64,000 nucleotides of DNA from Streptomyces sp. DSM 15324 (GCF_001514285.1 NZ_KQ949027.1:1-64000); one strand, 5' to 3'. Positions 16,576 to 24,680 are shown, counted from the stretch's first letter. A program made the numbers and translations. Notes: generated by a model from the sequence alone, not told the origin.

Positions 16576-18176
16576 TTCTGCAGCACCGCCATGTTCTCGT
16601 CCGCCTGCGGGACCTCGACCGTGCCCCGGTCGTCCGGCAGGGTCTGGATCGTGAAGCCCGGGACGCCCTCCTCGGTCGCCGCCAGGGTGCGGGCGGCGTA
16701 GACGGGAGTGTCGGTGAGGGGTTCGACGGTCAGGGCGAAGGTGCCCTTCAGGCCGGTGGGGACGGGGAGTTCGACGTCCTGGGTCGTACCGGACTTGATC
16801 GTGTACGTCTTGGAGGCGGCCGTTCCGCCCTCGCTGCCCGCGGACGCGGTGACCTTGACCTTGGCGGTGCCCTTGGGGGCCGTCAGGGAGAGGGTGGCGC
16901 CCTTGGCGGTGTTGTCGACGGCGGACGCGCGCGTGCCGACCGGCGCGGAGGCGGGGATGAACGCCGACTCCTGGTCGCCGCCCTTGCCGCGCAGCACCCG
17001 TACGGCCGCGACGACCGGAACCGGCCGGTCGGTGGGCGTCAGGACGATCGAGCCCGCCTCGCCCCGGGTGACGTCGCCGAGGTCGACAGCGGTCGTCATG
17101 CCGCCCTTGACGTGCACGGTCTCGTGCCCGGCCGGGGTGATCAGTCCACTCGGGGAAGCGAGTTGGATCTTCAGGTCGGCGTCGGCGTCCCCCGGTGCGT
17201 AGACGACGAGCCGGACCGCGGTGGCGTCCTTGGGGATGCCGGGGACGACCAGGTCGGCCGCCGGGTCGGTGGCGGCGGCCAGCCAGTCGCCGCCGAGCTT
17301 GTCGTCCAGGGCCTGCACCGCCGCGCCGACGCGGCCGCCGCGGACGTTGACGTGGACGGTGAGGTCGTCCTCCTTGGCGTCGGTGAGCGTGGACAGCAGG
17401 ATCGGCTCGCTGGAGTGCGGCGGGACCGTGATGCCCTCCCCCACCGTGGTCTGCAGGGCGCCGTCCTTGCCATAGAGCTCGATGTCGGCGACGGCTGCGG
17501 AGTCGTCCGGGTTGGTGAGGTGGACGTAGTCCGTGCGGTCGGCCGCCGTGCTGGCGCCGGGGAACCAGAACTCGGTGTCCGCCGGGGTGCAGGTCACGCC
17601 CAGCAGACCGCGGCCGGAGCCCGCGGCGACCTCGGTGGTCTCCTGGACCGTCCAGCCGGGCGCGAACTTGCCCTCGGCGGTGCCGACGAGCGCGGGCGAG
17701 TCCCCGCCGTCGGTGTCACCGGTGGCCGGGGTGCCGGGCTCCTTGGGGGTGACGACGGACTTCTCCGCCTTCTTGCCGCCCTTGTCGCCCTTGCCGCTCT
17801 TGTCGTCCTTGTTGGTCTTATCAGCCTTGTCGGGTTTGTCGGTCTCGCCGGTCTTGCCGGTGCCGTCCGTCTTCTTGTCCTTGTCGGACGTGTCGTCGGC
17901 CGGGTCCGCCGACTCCTCGGTGGCGGCGGCGAGTTCGGCCGTGCCGTCGCTGCCCGTGCCCTTGGTGACGGGGGTGAACGACGTGTAGGACGTCTGGGCG
18001 ATGTCGGAGGTGCTGGGCGCCGGGCAGAGCAGGCTGGTCCGCTCCACGGGCAGCACGGCGGCGGCCTTGGCCGGGTCGTCCGCGCCGGCGCCCTTGGGCT
18101 CGTTGAGCGTGGCGAACCCGGTGACGGCGGCGAGCGCGGCCGTGCCGGCGATCAGGGACAGGGTGGTGCGGTTCAC
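16572..18176 (-). CDS. DUF5719 family exported protein
   Basis: A 534-residue envelope protein of unknown function. An N-terminal hydrophobic segment (TLSLIAGTAALAAVTGFATL) acts as signal or anchor. Residues about 75-140 are a low-complexity Lys/Asp/Gly/Thr linker (repeats such as DKPDKADKTNKDDKSGKGDK). A beta-rich C-terminal region of about 370 residues carries few cysteines. The GTG start at 18176 overlaps the TGA of the large glycosyltransferase (GTGA), so the two are translated together, and the pairing is conserved in Streptomyces. A periplasmic partner of the membrane glycosyltransferase is a reasonable inference. Confidence 0.82.
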   Translation of the reverse strand: MNRTTLSLIAGTAALAAVTGFATLNEPKGAGADDPAKAAAVLPVERTSLLCPAPSTSDIAQTSYTSFTPVTKGTGSDGTAELAAATEESADPADDTSDKDKKTDGTGKTGETDKPDKADKTNKDDKSGKGDKGGKKAEKSVVTPKEPGTPATGDTDGGDSPALVGTAEGKFAPGWTVQETTEVAAGSGRGLLGVTCTPADTEFWFPGASTAADRTDYVHLTNPDDSAAVADIELYGKDGALQTTVGEGITVPPHSSEPILLSTLTDAKEDDLTVHVNVRGGRVGAAVQALDDKLGGDWLAAATDPAADLVVPGIPKDATAVRLVVYAPGDADADLKIQLASPSGLITPAGHETVHVKGGMTTAVDLGDVTRGEAGSIVLTPTDRPVPVVAAVRVLRGKGGDQESAFIPASAPVGTRASAVDNTAKGATLSLTAPKGTAKVKVTASAGSEGGTAASKTYTIKSGTTQDVELPVPTGLKGTFALTVEPLTDTPVYAARTLAATEEGVPGFTIQTLPDDRGTVEVPQADENMAVLQK

Positions 18177-21100
18177 TGCTGGCTCCCGTCGGGACGCTCG
18201 CTGCCGGTGCCGTGGGGGTGCTGCTGCGCCGGGTCGTAGGCGGGGTCGTAGCCCTGGTTGCCGTAGCCCTGGTCGTAGCCGTACGTCTGCTCGTACGGCG
18301 CCTGCCCGCCCTGGCCGTCGTAGGCGTAGGGGTCGTACTGGCCGGCCTGGTAGGGGTCGTAGGACTGCTGGTCGTAGCCGCCCGCCGGGTACTGCTGGGC
18401 GCCCTGGTACTGCTCGCCCTGGTAGCCGCCGTACTCGGCGCCCGCGTAGCTCGGCTGGTCCCAGTCGCCGTACGACTGCTGCTGCGGGATGTCGACCGGG
18501 GCCTGGTCGGGCGTGTCCTGCGGGGTCTCCTCCTGGGGAGGGGTGGGGAAGTCGTCCTGCGGGGACGGGACGTCGTCCTCCTGCGGGGCGGGTTCCTCCG
18601 TCTCCTCGGCCTGGGCGCGCAGCCTGCGGGCGCGGCGGCCCTCGCCCTCGGCGGGCCGGTCCTGGGCGAGCTCCTCCTCGGGGAGGTCGTCGTCGACGTC
18701 GCGGCGGCGGCCGGGCAGGGCGAGGACGACGAGGACGAGGGCCAGGATGCCCTGCGCCCACAGCCAGGCGGTGTGGGTGAACGGGTCGTCGTAGGTGACG
18801 TCCAGCCTGCCGCCGGAGGCGGGCAGTTCGAAGCCCTGGGCCCAGCCGTCGACGGTGGTGCGGGTGAGCTCTTTGCCGTCCAGGGTGGCGGTCCAGCCCT
18901 CGGCCGCGGCGTCGGCCAGGCGCAGGATCCGGCCCTCGGAGCCCGACGGGATCGTGGTGTGGATGTCGACCGGGCCGGCGGCTACCGGGGTCGCCGTGCC
19001 CTTGCCGGACTCGGTGACGACGGCCGCGCGGGAGACCTCCTGGCCGACCCTCCACAGGGCGCTGCCGTCCTGCTGGCTGAGTCGCTTCAGGCCGGGGGTG
19101 GCGTCCAGGACGCGGGTGACGTCTCGGGGGGCGCCCTTGTGGACGAGGACGTATCCCACGGCGAACTTGCCGAGCTGGTCGGCCTGGTCGGCGCCGGAGC
19201 CGGCGACGAGGTTGGCGACGACCTTGTCGAGCTGCGGGTTCTCGCCGTCGGCCGCGGCGAGTTCGGCGTCGCCGAGGCGGGCGCCGGAGCCGCGGACCAG
19301 CATGTAGTCGACGTGGGCGGTGGAGTCGCTGTCGAGGACGAGGGTGCGGGACTGGTCGCGGTTGCCGGCCTCCTCGGCGACGAACGCGGGGACCTGGACG
19401 GGGTCGCGGCGCTCCAGGGGGCCGTCGGCGCCGCCGATCATCCAGCCCGCGGCGAGCAGCAGGGGGCCGGCGGCGGAGGCGAAGGCGATGAGGGCGGCGA
19501 CGGGCTGGCGCCAGCCGAAGCTCTGTTCGGCGACACGCGTGCGTGCGCCGTCGGCGCCGAGGACGGCGGCGGCGAGGAGCGCGATGCCGTAGACGAGGGT
19601 GGCGGGTCCGGCCCAGGTGGAGTTGTTGGACAGGACCGCGAGGACGAGCGCCACCAGGGCGACCGCCCAGGCCGTCCAAATGCCGGACTGGCGCTCGCCG
19701 CGCAGCAGGGCGGCGAGCGCGGCCAGGACGACGCCGATGAGCATCAGCCCGTCGACGGTGCCGGGTCCACCGGGGCTGGCGGCGAGCAGGTCGAGGGCGG
19801 AGGCGGTGGACGGGGCGTAGTCGAGTCCGGCCTGGGTGAAGAAGCCGAACGGGAGCAGGGACAGCGACCAGGGCGCGAGGACCAGCAGCGGGGTGCCGAG
19901 CTGGGCGAGGAAGCGCAGGCCGTAGGCGGTGATGTCGGTGCGGCGCACGGCCAGCACGGCGAGGCCGAGGACCAGCGCGAGGGGCCAGACGATCGGCGTG
20001 AACGCGGTGGTGATCGTCAGCAGCAGGGCGTACGCCCAGGTGGCGCGCCAGCTGCCGCGGGCGCCGGAGGGGTGCGTCAGGCCGCTCGCGGCGGCTCCCG
20101 CGCGGGCGATGAGCGGCAGCAGGACGGCGAGGACGGCGGTGCCGACGCGGCCGCCTGCGAGGGCGCCGGTGGCGGCGGGCAGGAAGGCGTAGACGACGGC
20201 GGCCCAGGCGCGCAGGAGGCGGGACTCGACGAGGGGGCGGGAGGCGAAGTAGGCGGTGAGGCCGGCCAGGGGCACCGAGCAGACGAGGAGCAGGGTGAGG
20301 GCGAGGCCGGTGGAGCCGAGCAGCAGGGTGGCGAGGGTCGCGACGATCGCGAGGTAGGGCGGGGCGGCGGAGGTGCCGCCGGCGCCGACCGGGTGCCAGG
20401 CGTCGAGGTAGCGCGACCAGAGGTCGGAGGCGTCGGCGGGGGCGGGCAGCAGGGCGCCGCCCGCGAGGGCGCCGCCGCCGAGGAGGCCCCGGCAGGCGAC
20501 GAGGGAGACGAGCAGCAGGACCAGGAAGAGCACCGGGCCGGGTTTGCGGGCGATGCGCTTGAGGCGGGCGAACTGCTCGATCTCGAGGAAGTCGGCGTCG
20601 TCGCCGCCGGGGCCGGACTCCAGTCCGCCGCCGTGCCGTCCGGCGCCGCCGGGGGCCTCGGTGTCGGAGGAGCCGAAGAGGTCGCCGGCGACCTGTTCGA
20701 CGGTGGCCCGTACGGTCGCGCCGGGCGGCGGGAACAGGGGGCGCAGTTCGCCCTTGTCGATCCGGGGTGTGCCGCGCCTGCGGCGGCCGGCGATGATCCG
20801 CTCGGGACGCAGCAGGGTGCCGAGCAGGCCGCGGATCTCGTCGAGGGCCTGTCCCGGGACCTTGCCGACGAGGTAGGCGACGGTGCGCAGCAGGGTGCCG
20901 AGGACGAGGCGCAGCAGGATCCAGGGCAGCTGTGCGGTACGGCTGTTGACGAGGAGGGTGTAGACGGCGCCGGCCTTGTCGACCTTGTGCGGGGAGGCGG
21001 TGGTGCGGCCCGCGCAGTCGACGGCGCGGCGCTCGCGGGAGGCGGCCTCGGCGTGCCGTACGACGGCTTCGGGGGCGACGAGGACGCGGTGGCCGGCGGC

Positions 21101-21883
21101 GGTGACGCGCCAGCACAGGTCGACGTCGTCGCGCATCAGGGGCAGCCGGCGGTCGAAGCCGCCGAGTTCCTCGAAGACGTCGCGGCGGATCAGCATGCCG
21201 GCGGTGGACACGGACAGCACGGGCCGGACGTGGTCGTGCTGGCCCTGGTCCTGTTCGCGGCGGTCCAGGCCGGTCCAGCGGCGGCCGGAGGAGGCGATGG
21301 TGACGCCGACCTCGAGGAGCTGGCGGCGGTCGTACCAGCCGCGGAGCTTGGGGCCGACGACGGCCACGTCGTCGCGGCCGAGTTCGAGTTCGTTGTCGAC
21401 GACGCGCAGGAGTTCGGCGAGGGCGCCGGGTTCGGGGGCGCAGTCGTCGTGCAGCAGCCACAGCCACTGGACCGGTTCGCCGTGCGGGAGGTCGGGGAGG
21501 TCGTAGGCGTCGTCGCGCCACGTGCGCGTGACGGGGTCCCAGCCGCTGGGCCGCTTCAGGTACGGCAGTTCCTCGGGGGTGAGGACGGGTGCGGTGCGGT
21601 TGGCCTCCTCGACGGCCTGGCCGAAGCCGGTGCGCCGGGCGAGGTGCAGGACGCGGTCGTCGCCGAGGGCCTCGGTGACGAGGCGGGCGGAGTCGTCCGA
21701 GCTGCCGGTGTCGGCGGCCACGACGGACTGGACGGGGCGCTCCTGGCCGAGCAGCCCGGCGAGCGCGTCGGGCAGCCAGCGGGCACCGTCGTGGGCGACG
21801 AGGACCGCGGTGACGACATGACGCGGAAACTCAGGTGTGGCAGCGCCGCCTTGGTGGCCTGCCGTGTGGCTGTGCACGGACAT
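18173..21883 (-). CDS. large membrane glycosyltransferase, GT2 N-terminal domain
   Basis: A 1236-residue protein. The N-terminal about 340 residues form a GT-A family 2 domain: VTAVLVAHDGARWLPDAL, the donor-binding acidic motif in WLWLLHDDCAPEPGAL, and GGFDRRLPLMRDDVDLCWR. A central and C-terminal part holds about a dozen membrane helices, an external loop domain and a final helix (WAQGILALVLVVLAL), ending in a disordered cytoplasmic Gln/Tyr/Gly/Pro-rich tail of about 160 residues (YGGYQGEQYQGAQQYPAGG type). It probably builds an envelope polymer from lipid-linked sugars; donor unknown. The start MSVHSHTAGHQ at 21883 lacks a strong Shine-Dalgarno. First gene of a pair with DUF5719. Confidence 0.85.
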   Translation of the reverse strand: MSVHSHTAGHQGGAATPEFPRHVVTAVLVAHDGARWLPDALAGLLGQERPVQSVVAADTGSSDDSARLVTEALGDDRVLHLARRTGFGQAVEEANRTAPVLTPEELPYLKRPSGWDPVTRTWRDDAYDLPDLPHGEPVQWLWLLHDDCAPEPGALAELLRVVDNELELGRDDVAVVGPKLRGWYDRRQLLEVGVTIASSGRRWTGLDRREQDQGQHDHVRPVLSVSTAGMLIRRDVFEELGGFDRRLPLMRDDVDLCWRVTAAGHRVLVAPEAVVRHAEAASRERRAVDCAGRTTASPHKVDKAGAVYTLLVNSRTAQLPWILLRLVLGTLLRTVAYLVGKVPGQALDEIRGLLGTLLRPERIIAGRRRRGTPRIDKGELRPLFPPPGATVRATVEQVAGDLFGSSDTEAPGGAGRHGGGLESGPGGDDADFLEIEQFARLKRIARKPGPVLFLVLLLVSLVACRGLLGGGALAGGALLPAPADASDLWSRYLDAWHPVGAGGTSAAPPYLAIVATLATLLLGSTGLALTLLLVCSVPLAGLTAYFASRPLVESRLLRAWAAVVYAFLPAATGALAGGRVGTAVLAVLLPLIARAGAAASGLTHPSGARGSWRATWAYALLLTITTAFTPIVWPLALVLGLAVLAVRRTDITAYGLRFLAQLGTPLLVLAPWSLSLLPFGFFTQAGLDYAPSTASALDLLAASPGGPGTVDGLMLIGVVLAALAALLRGERQSGIWTAWAVALVALVLAVLSNNSTWAGPATLVYGIALLAAAVLGADGARTRVAEQSFGWRQPVAALIAFASAAGPLLLAAGWMIGGADGPLERRDPVQVPAFVAEEAGNRDQSRTLVLDSDSTAHVDYMLVRGSGARLGDAELAAADGENPQLDKVVANLVAGSGADQADQLGKFAVGYVLVHKGAPRDVTRVLDATPGLKRLSQQDGSALWRVGQEVSRAAVVTESGKGTATPVAAGPVDIHTTIPSGSEGRILRLADAAAEGWTATLDGKELTRTTVDGWAQGFELPASGGRLDVTYDDPFTHTAWLWAQGILALVLVVLALPGRRRDVDDDLPEEELAQDRPAEGEGRRARRLRAQAEETEEPAPQEDDVPSPQDDFPTPPQEETPQDTPDQAPVDIPQQQSYGDWDQPSYAGAEYGGYQGEQYQGAQQYPAGGYDQQSYDPYQAGQYDPYAYDGQGGQAPYEQTYGYDQGYGNQGYDPAYDPAQQHPHGTGSERPDGSQQ

Positions 21884-21998
21884 CGAGGTACGGGCCCCGG
21901 TTCGGTGGACGTGGTGGACGCCTGCGCCGCGGGTGGGCGGCGGGGTGTCTCGGACGAGCGCCCACACTATCGGCTGGGCAGGACGGCGGCCCGCCGCC

Positions 21999-22007
21999 TG
22001 TGGACAA
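21999..22007 (-). promoter_or_regulatory. DnaA-box-like 9-mer
   Basis: Perfect TTGTCCACA on the minus strand, the preferred Streptomyces DnaA box, lying between whiB and the glycosyltransferase start. Two more occur at 23651-23677. The rest of the 216-bp gap holds GC-rich inverted repeats only. Confidence 0.4.
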
Positions 22008-22099
22008 CCCACCTGCGACGGGCCGTTCACCGCCACGTCCGCCCGGTCCGGGCGCCGCGCGCCCCGGGGGGCGGCTCGCGTCCGGGCGGGGCCCGTCGG

Positions 22100-22363
22100 T
22101 CAGACGGCGGCCTTCTTGAGCCTGCGGCGCTCGCGCTCGGACAGCCCGCCCCAGATGCCGAAGCGTTCGTCGTTGGCGAGGGCGTACTCGAGGCATTCGG
22201 AGCGGACCTCGCAGGCGAGACAGACCTTCTTGGCCTCGCGGGTCGAGCCGCCCTTCTCGGGGAAGAAGGACTCGGGATCGGTCTGGGCGCACAGTGCGCG
22301 CTCCTGCCAGCCGAGTTCTTCGCCCGCGTCGTCGACCAGCAGTTGCTGCACCAGCTCGGTCAT
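22100..22363 (-). CDS. whiB: WhiB family iron-sulfur sporulation regulator
   Basis: An 87-residue Wbl protein. The four cluster-binding cysteines are C25, C48, C51 and C57 (CxxC plus two), followed by the GIWGG turn (69-73) and a basic C-terminus ERERRRLKKAAV. The sequence matches what I remember of Streptomyces WhiB itself, which works with WhiA to start sporulation septation in aerial hyphae. It holds a [4Fe-4S] cluster and contacts the principal sigma factor. Position next to cysteine dioxygenase, fbiA and fbiB mirrors whiB2 next to fbiA/fbiB in mycobacteria. ATG at 22363 is preceded by GAGCGAGGGG. Confidence 0.95.
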   Translation of the reverse strand: MTELVQQLLVDDAGEELGWQERALCAQTDPESFFPEKGGSTREAKKVCLACEVRSECLEYALANDERFGIWGGLSERERRRLKKAAV

Positions 22364-22464
22364 GTGCGCCCCTCGCTCTGTCTTTCGCGTCCCCGTGTAC
22401 CTGGCCGTTCACCAATGGCGGCGCCTTGGCCCATTACCGATGTCGGCTGAACGACACGAGTGAA

Positions 22465-22494
22465 ATTACAAGTGTGCTGCTCCGGGCGAGTCAA
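22465..22494 (-). promoter_or_regulatory. candidate whiB promoter
   Basis: TTGACT (22489-22494) and TGTAAT (22465-22470), 18-base spacer, reading toward whiB about 95 bases away, in the most A/T-rich part of the region. Fits a vegetative sigma promoter. Confidence 0.55.
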
Positions 22495-22521
22495 GCCGAG
22501 ATCTGCTATTGAGCCCCTTAT

Positions 22522-22534
22522 TCACTCTGCGGAA
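22522..22534. promoter_or_regulatory. candidate BldD operator upstream of whiB
   Basis: TCACTCTGCGGAA matches the BldD consensus TNACNCWGNGTNA at every fixed position except one. It lies about 30 bp upstream of the whiB -35. whiB is a known BldD target in Streptomyces. Confidence 0.4.
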
Positions 22535-22778
22535 CCAAGGCCGTGCGGTAAGTGTTGAAATCGCCATAAACCTTGACACGCAGAGGGGGCCCTGGAGGGG
22601 GCGGACCCCGCACAGTGCTTCCGCGGGGAAAGACGCCCAGAAGTTCGATCCCGTTGCGTCGCAACGGCTCACGCGTCCGGACTTGTGCCTCGTGTGTCCC
22701 GGCGGACTTGTGCACAAACCTTTCACCTTCCAGATGCACCGGATGAGGTGAACCGTGTCCCACATACCGGGCGTCGAG

Positions 22779-22808
22779 TTGACACCGGCAGGTGTGAACC
22801 GATGTCCT
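22779..22808 (+). promoter_or_regulatory. promoter of the poly-cysteine leader ORF
   Basis: TTGACA (22779-22784), 18-base spacer, TGTCCT (22803-22808). Seven bases later is the ATG of the leader ORF at 22816, so transcription would begin at or next to that A, giving a leaderless start. Confidence 0.55.
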
Positions 22809-22815
22809 TGTGGGC

Positions 22816-22911
22816 ATGCTCGCGAACTCGGCACTCACCTCGACCCGCTCCGCCGGGTCCCACGGTGCTGCTCGTGCTCGCTGTAGCTGTTGTTGCTGTT
22901 CCAGCTGTTGA
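22816..22911 (+). CDS. poly-cysteine leader peptide upstream of cysteine dioxygenase
   Basis: A 31-codon ORF with no Shine-Dalgarno, ending CSCCCCSSC-stop: six Cys in the last nine codons, five of them TGT, the rarer codon in high-GC Streptomyces. The stop lies 159 bp before the cysteine dioxygenase ATG. Leaderless polycysteine short ORFs acting as cysteine-responsive attenuators are known in mycobacteria; this arrangement looks like a Streptomyces counterpart. Between the ORF and the gene are alternative hairpins. An overlapping frame from ATG 22802 (MSLWACSRTR...) is open too but lacks any such signature. Function is inferred from sequence design only. Confidence 0.65.
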   Translation: MLANSALTSTRSAGSHGAARARCSCCCCSSC

Positions 22912-22940
22912 GCCCACCGCGCTCCGGCTGCTCCTCCCGG

Positions 22941-23016
22941 GTCCACCGCGTCCCGGCCGCTGTTTCCCTTCGGCCCGTATCAGGGCACCCCTGATCCACC
23001 CGTGATCCGGGTGGAC
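22941..23016 (+). promoter_or_regulatory. mutually exclusive hairpins in the cysteine dioxygenase leader
   Basis: GGGTGGAC at 23009-23016 can pair locally with TCCACCCG (22995-23002, 5-base loop) or with the distal GTCCACC (22941-22947). A separate hairpin ATCAGGG-CAC-CCCTGAT (22979-22995) adjoins the local stem. Such alternatives are what a ribosome-stalling attenuator needs. The rest of the leader up to 23070 holds the GAGGAACC ribosome site. Confidence 0.45.
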
Positions 23017-23070
23017 GGTACGTGACTCCCAGCCGCCCCCCACTCTTCCGCCGAGGAACCACCCCACTCC

Positions 23071-23583
23071 ATGAACAGCGACAGCGACCTCCAGATCGCC
23101 GGCGACATCCTCGAAGTCCCCCATCTCCTCCAGGCCCCCCGCGCGCACCCGGCCACCGTGGCCGAGTTCGTCGGTCTGGCCCGCTCGATCGCCGCCGACC
23201 GTGGCGCGTGGGAGCACCTCGTCCGCTACGACGCGGCGAGCCGCTGGTACCACCGGCTGCACACCGGCCCGGGCTACGAGGTGTGGCTGCTGTCCTGGGT
23301 GCCGGGTCAGGGCAGCGGCCTGCACGACCACGGCCGTTCCTGCGGGGTGCTGACCGTCCTGGACGGAGAGCTGACCGAGCGCACGGAGCGGGGCAAGCGG
23401 GTGCTGGGGGCGGGCGCACAGCGGGTGTTCGCGCCGGGGTACGCGCACGACGTGACCAACGACGCGCTGGAGCCGGCGGTGAGCCTGCACGTGTACTTCC
23501 CCGGGCTCACCGAGATGCCCATGCACCACACGGCGTGCACGGCGCGGGAGACGTACGACACGGTGGACGCCGTCGGCGCGTAG
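23071..23583 (+). CDS. cysteine dioxygenase
   Basis: A 170-residue cupin that oxidises cysteine to cysteine sulfinate with a mononuclear iron. The three-His site is visible: H85 and H87 in GLHDHGRSCGVL and H126 in APGYAHDVTN. C91 lies four residues after H87 but not at the place of the Cys-Tyr crosslink in the mammalian enzyme, as usual for bacterial forms. Length is normal for bacterial cysteine dioxygenase. The upstream poly-cysteine leader ORF makes substrate-responsive control likely. It is divergent from whiB. Thiol dioxygenases acting on other thiols share this fold, but the leader supports cysteine. Confidence 0.88.
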   Translation: MNSDSDLQIAGDILEVPHLLQAPRAHPATVAEFVGLARSIAADRGAWEHLVRYDAASRWYHRLHTGPGYEVWLLSWVPGQGSGLHDHGRSCGVLTVLDGELTERTERGKRVLGAGAQRVFAPGYAHDVTNDALEPAVSLHVYFPGLTEMPMHHTACTARETYDTVDAVGA

Positions 23584-23638
23584 GCCGGTGCGCGAGGGCC
23601 GGTGCGAAAGGGCCGGTGCGCGAGGGCCGGTGCTCGTA
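23583..23638. repeat. 14-bp tandem repeat, four copies
   Basis: GGCCGGTGCGCGAG at 23583, GGCCGGTGCGAAAG at 23597, GGCCGGTGCGCGAG at 23611, GGCCGGTGCTCGTA at 23625. It begins at the last base of the cysteine dioxygenase stop codon. Confidence 0.85.
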
Positions 23639-23650
23639 CGGGTGGCCGGG

Positions 23651-23677
23651 TTGTCCACAGGCGGGGGGTTGTCCACA
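23651..23677 (+). promoter_or_regulatory. pair of perfect DnaA-box 9-mers upstream of fbiA
   Basis: TTGTCCACA at 23651-23659 and again at 23669-23677, same orientation, 18 bp apart start to start, ending 43 bp before the fbiA start. This is the preferred DnaA box of Streptomyces. No AT-rich unwinding region or larger cluster is present. Confidence 0.45.
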
Positions 23678-23720
23678 ACCGCCGGGCGGGTCGCCGGCGG
23701 GGCCTGCGAGACTGACTCCC

Positions 23721-24680
23721 ATGCGCATTGTGGTTCTGGCAGGCGGCATCGGCGGTGCCCGGTTCCTGCGCGGTCTGAAGCGGGCCGTGCCGGACGCGGA
23801 CATCACCGTCATCGGCAACACCGGCGACGACATCCATCTCTTCGGGCTGAAGGTCTGCCCGGACCTCGACACCGTGATGTACACGCTCGGCGGCGGCATC
23901 GACGAGGAGCAGGGCTGGGGCCGGGCGGAGGAGTCCTTCCGGGTCAAGGAGGAGCTCGCGGCGTACGGCGTCGGGCCGGAGTGGTTCGGGCTGGGCGACC
24001 GGGACTTCGCCACGCACATCGTGCGGACCCAGATGATCGGCGCCGGGTACCCGCTGAGCGCGGTGACCGAGGCGCTGTGCGACCGGTGGAAGCCCGGGGT
24101 GCGGCTGATCCCGATGACGGACGACCGGGTCGAGACGCATGTCGCGGTCGAGATCGACGGCGAGCGCCGGGCCGTGCACTTCCAGGAGTACTGGGTGCGG
24201 CTGCGGGCGTCGGTGCCGGCCGAGGCGGTCGTGCCGGTCGGCGCGGAGCAGGCGAAGCCGGCGCCGGGCGTGCTGGAGGCGATCGCCGCGGCGGACGTCG
24301 TGGTGTTCCCGCCGTCGAACCCGGTCGTCTCCGTCGGCACCATCCTCGCCGTGCCCGGCATCCGGGAGGCGATCGCCGGCGCCGGGGTCCCGGTCGTGGG
24401 CCTGTCCCCCATCGTCGGGGACGCGCCCGTGCGGGGCATGGCCGACAAGGTGCTCGCCGCGGTCGGTGTGGAGTCGACGGCCGCCGCGGTCGCCGAGCAC
24501 TACGGCTCGGGGCTGCTGGACGGCTGGCTCGTGGACACCGTGGACGCGGGGTCGGTGGAGCGGATCGAGGCGGCCGGCATCCGCTGCCGTGCCGTCCCCC
24601 TGATGATGAGCGACCTCGACGCGACCGCGCGGATGGCCCGGGAGGCGCTGGAGCTGGCGGAGGAGGTGCGGACGGCGTGA
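23721..24680 (+). CDS. fbiA: 2-phospho-L-lactate transferase (F420 biosynthesis, CofD)
   Basis: A 319-residue enzyme transferring the phospho-lactyl/phosphoenolpyruvyl moiety from the activated guanosine diphosphate donor to the deazaflavin Fo, giving (dehydro)F420-0. Family features: the N-terminal nucleotide-binding MRIVVLAGGIGGARFLRGL, GNTGDDIHLFGLKVCPDLDT near 32-51, and GLGDRDFATHIVRTQ near 94. Normal length. The last four bases GTGA overlap the start of fbiB, so the two are coupled. The whiB-fbiA-fbiB order matches mycobacteria. Confidence 0.95.
   Translation: MRIVVLAGGIGGARFLRGLKRAVPDADITVIGNTGDDIHLFGLKVCPDLDTVMYTLGGGIDEEQGWGRAEESFRVKEELAAYGVGPEWFGLGDRDFATHIVRTQMIGAGYPLSAVTEALCDRWKPGVRLIPMTDDRVETHVAVEIDGERRAVHFQEYWVRLRASVPAEAVVPVGAEQAKPAPGVLEAIAAADVVVFPPSNPVVSVGTILAVPGIREAIAGAGVPVVGLSPIVGDAPVRGMADKVLAAVGVESTAAAVAEHYGSGLLDGWLVDTVDAGSVERIEAAGIRCRAVPLMMSDLDATARMAREALELAEEVRTA

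Noticed and set aside
16572..21521. A single 1649-residue leftward protein
   Set aside because: Its upstream two thirds is an Arg/Pro-rich shadow of the glycosyltransferase in another frame; the real DUF5719 gene starts at 18176 with a GTGA overlap.
18212..22450. A 1412-residue rightward ORF
   Set aside because: Antisense shadow of the glycosyltransferase gene; repetitive Gly/Ala/Asp/Glu composition typical of non-coding frames in GC-rich DNA.
22518..22946. 142-residue leftward ORF in the whiB upstream region
   Set aside because: No ribosome site and no family features; it overlaps the whiB control region and the leader ORF on the other strand.
22802..23005. Alternative leader frame MSLWACSRTR... 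upstream of cysteine dioxygenase
   Set aside because: Open, but Pro/Leu/Val-rich without a regulatory signature, and its ATG would lie in the -10 region of the promoter that fits the poly-cysteine ORF.
21999..23677. Replication origin, from the DnaA-box-like 9-mers
   Set aside because: Only three boxes, no dense cluster, no AT-rich unwinding region and no dnaA/dnaN nearby.
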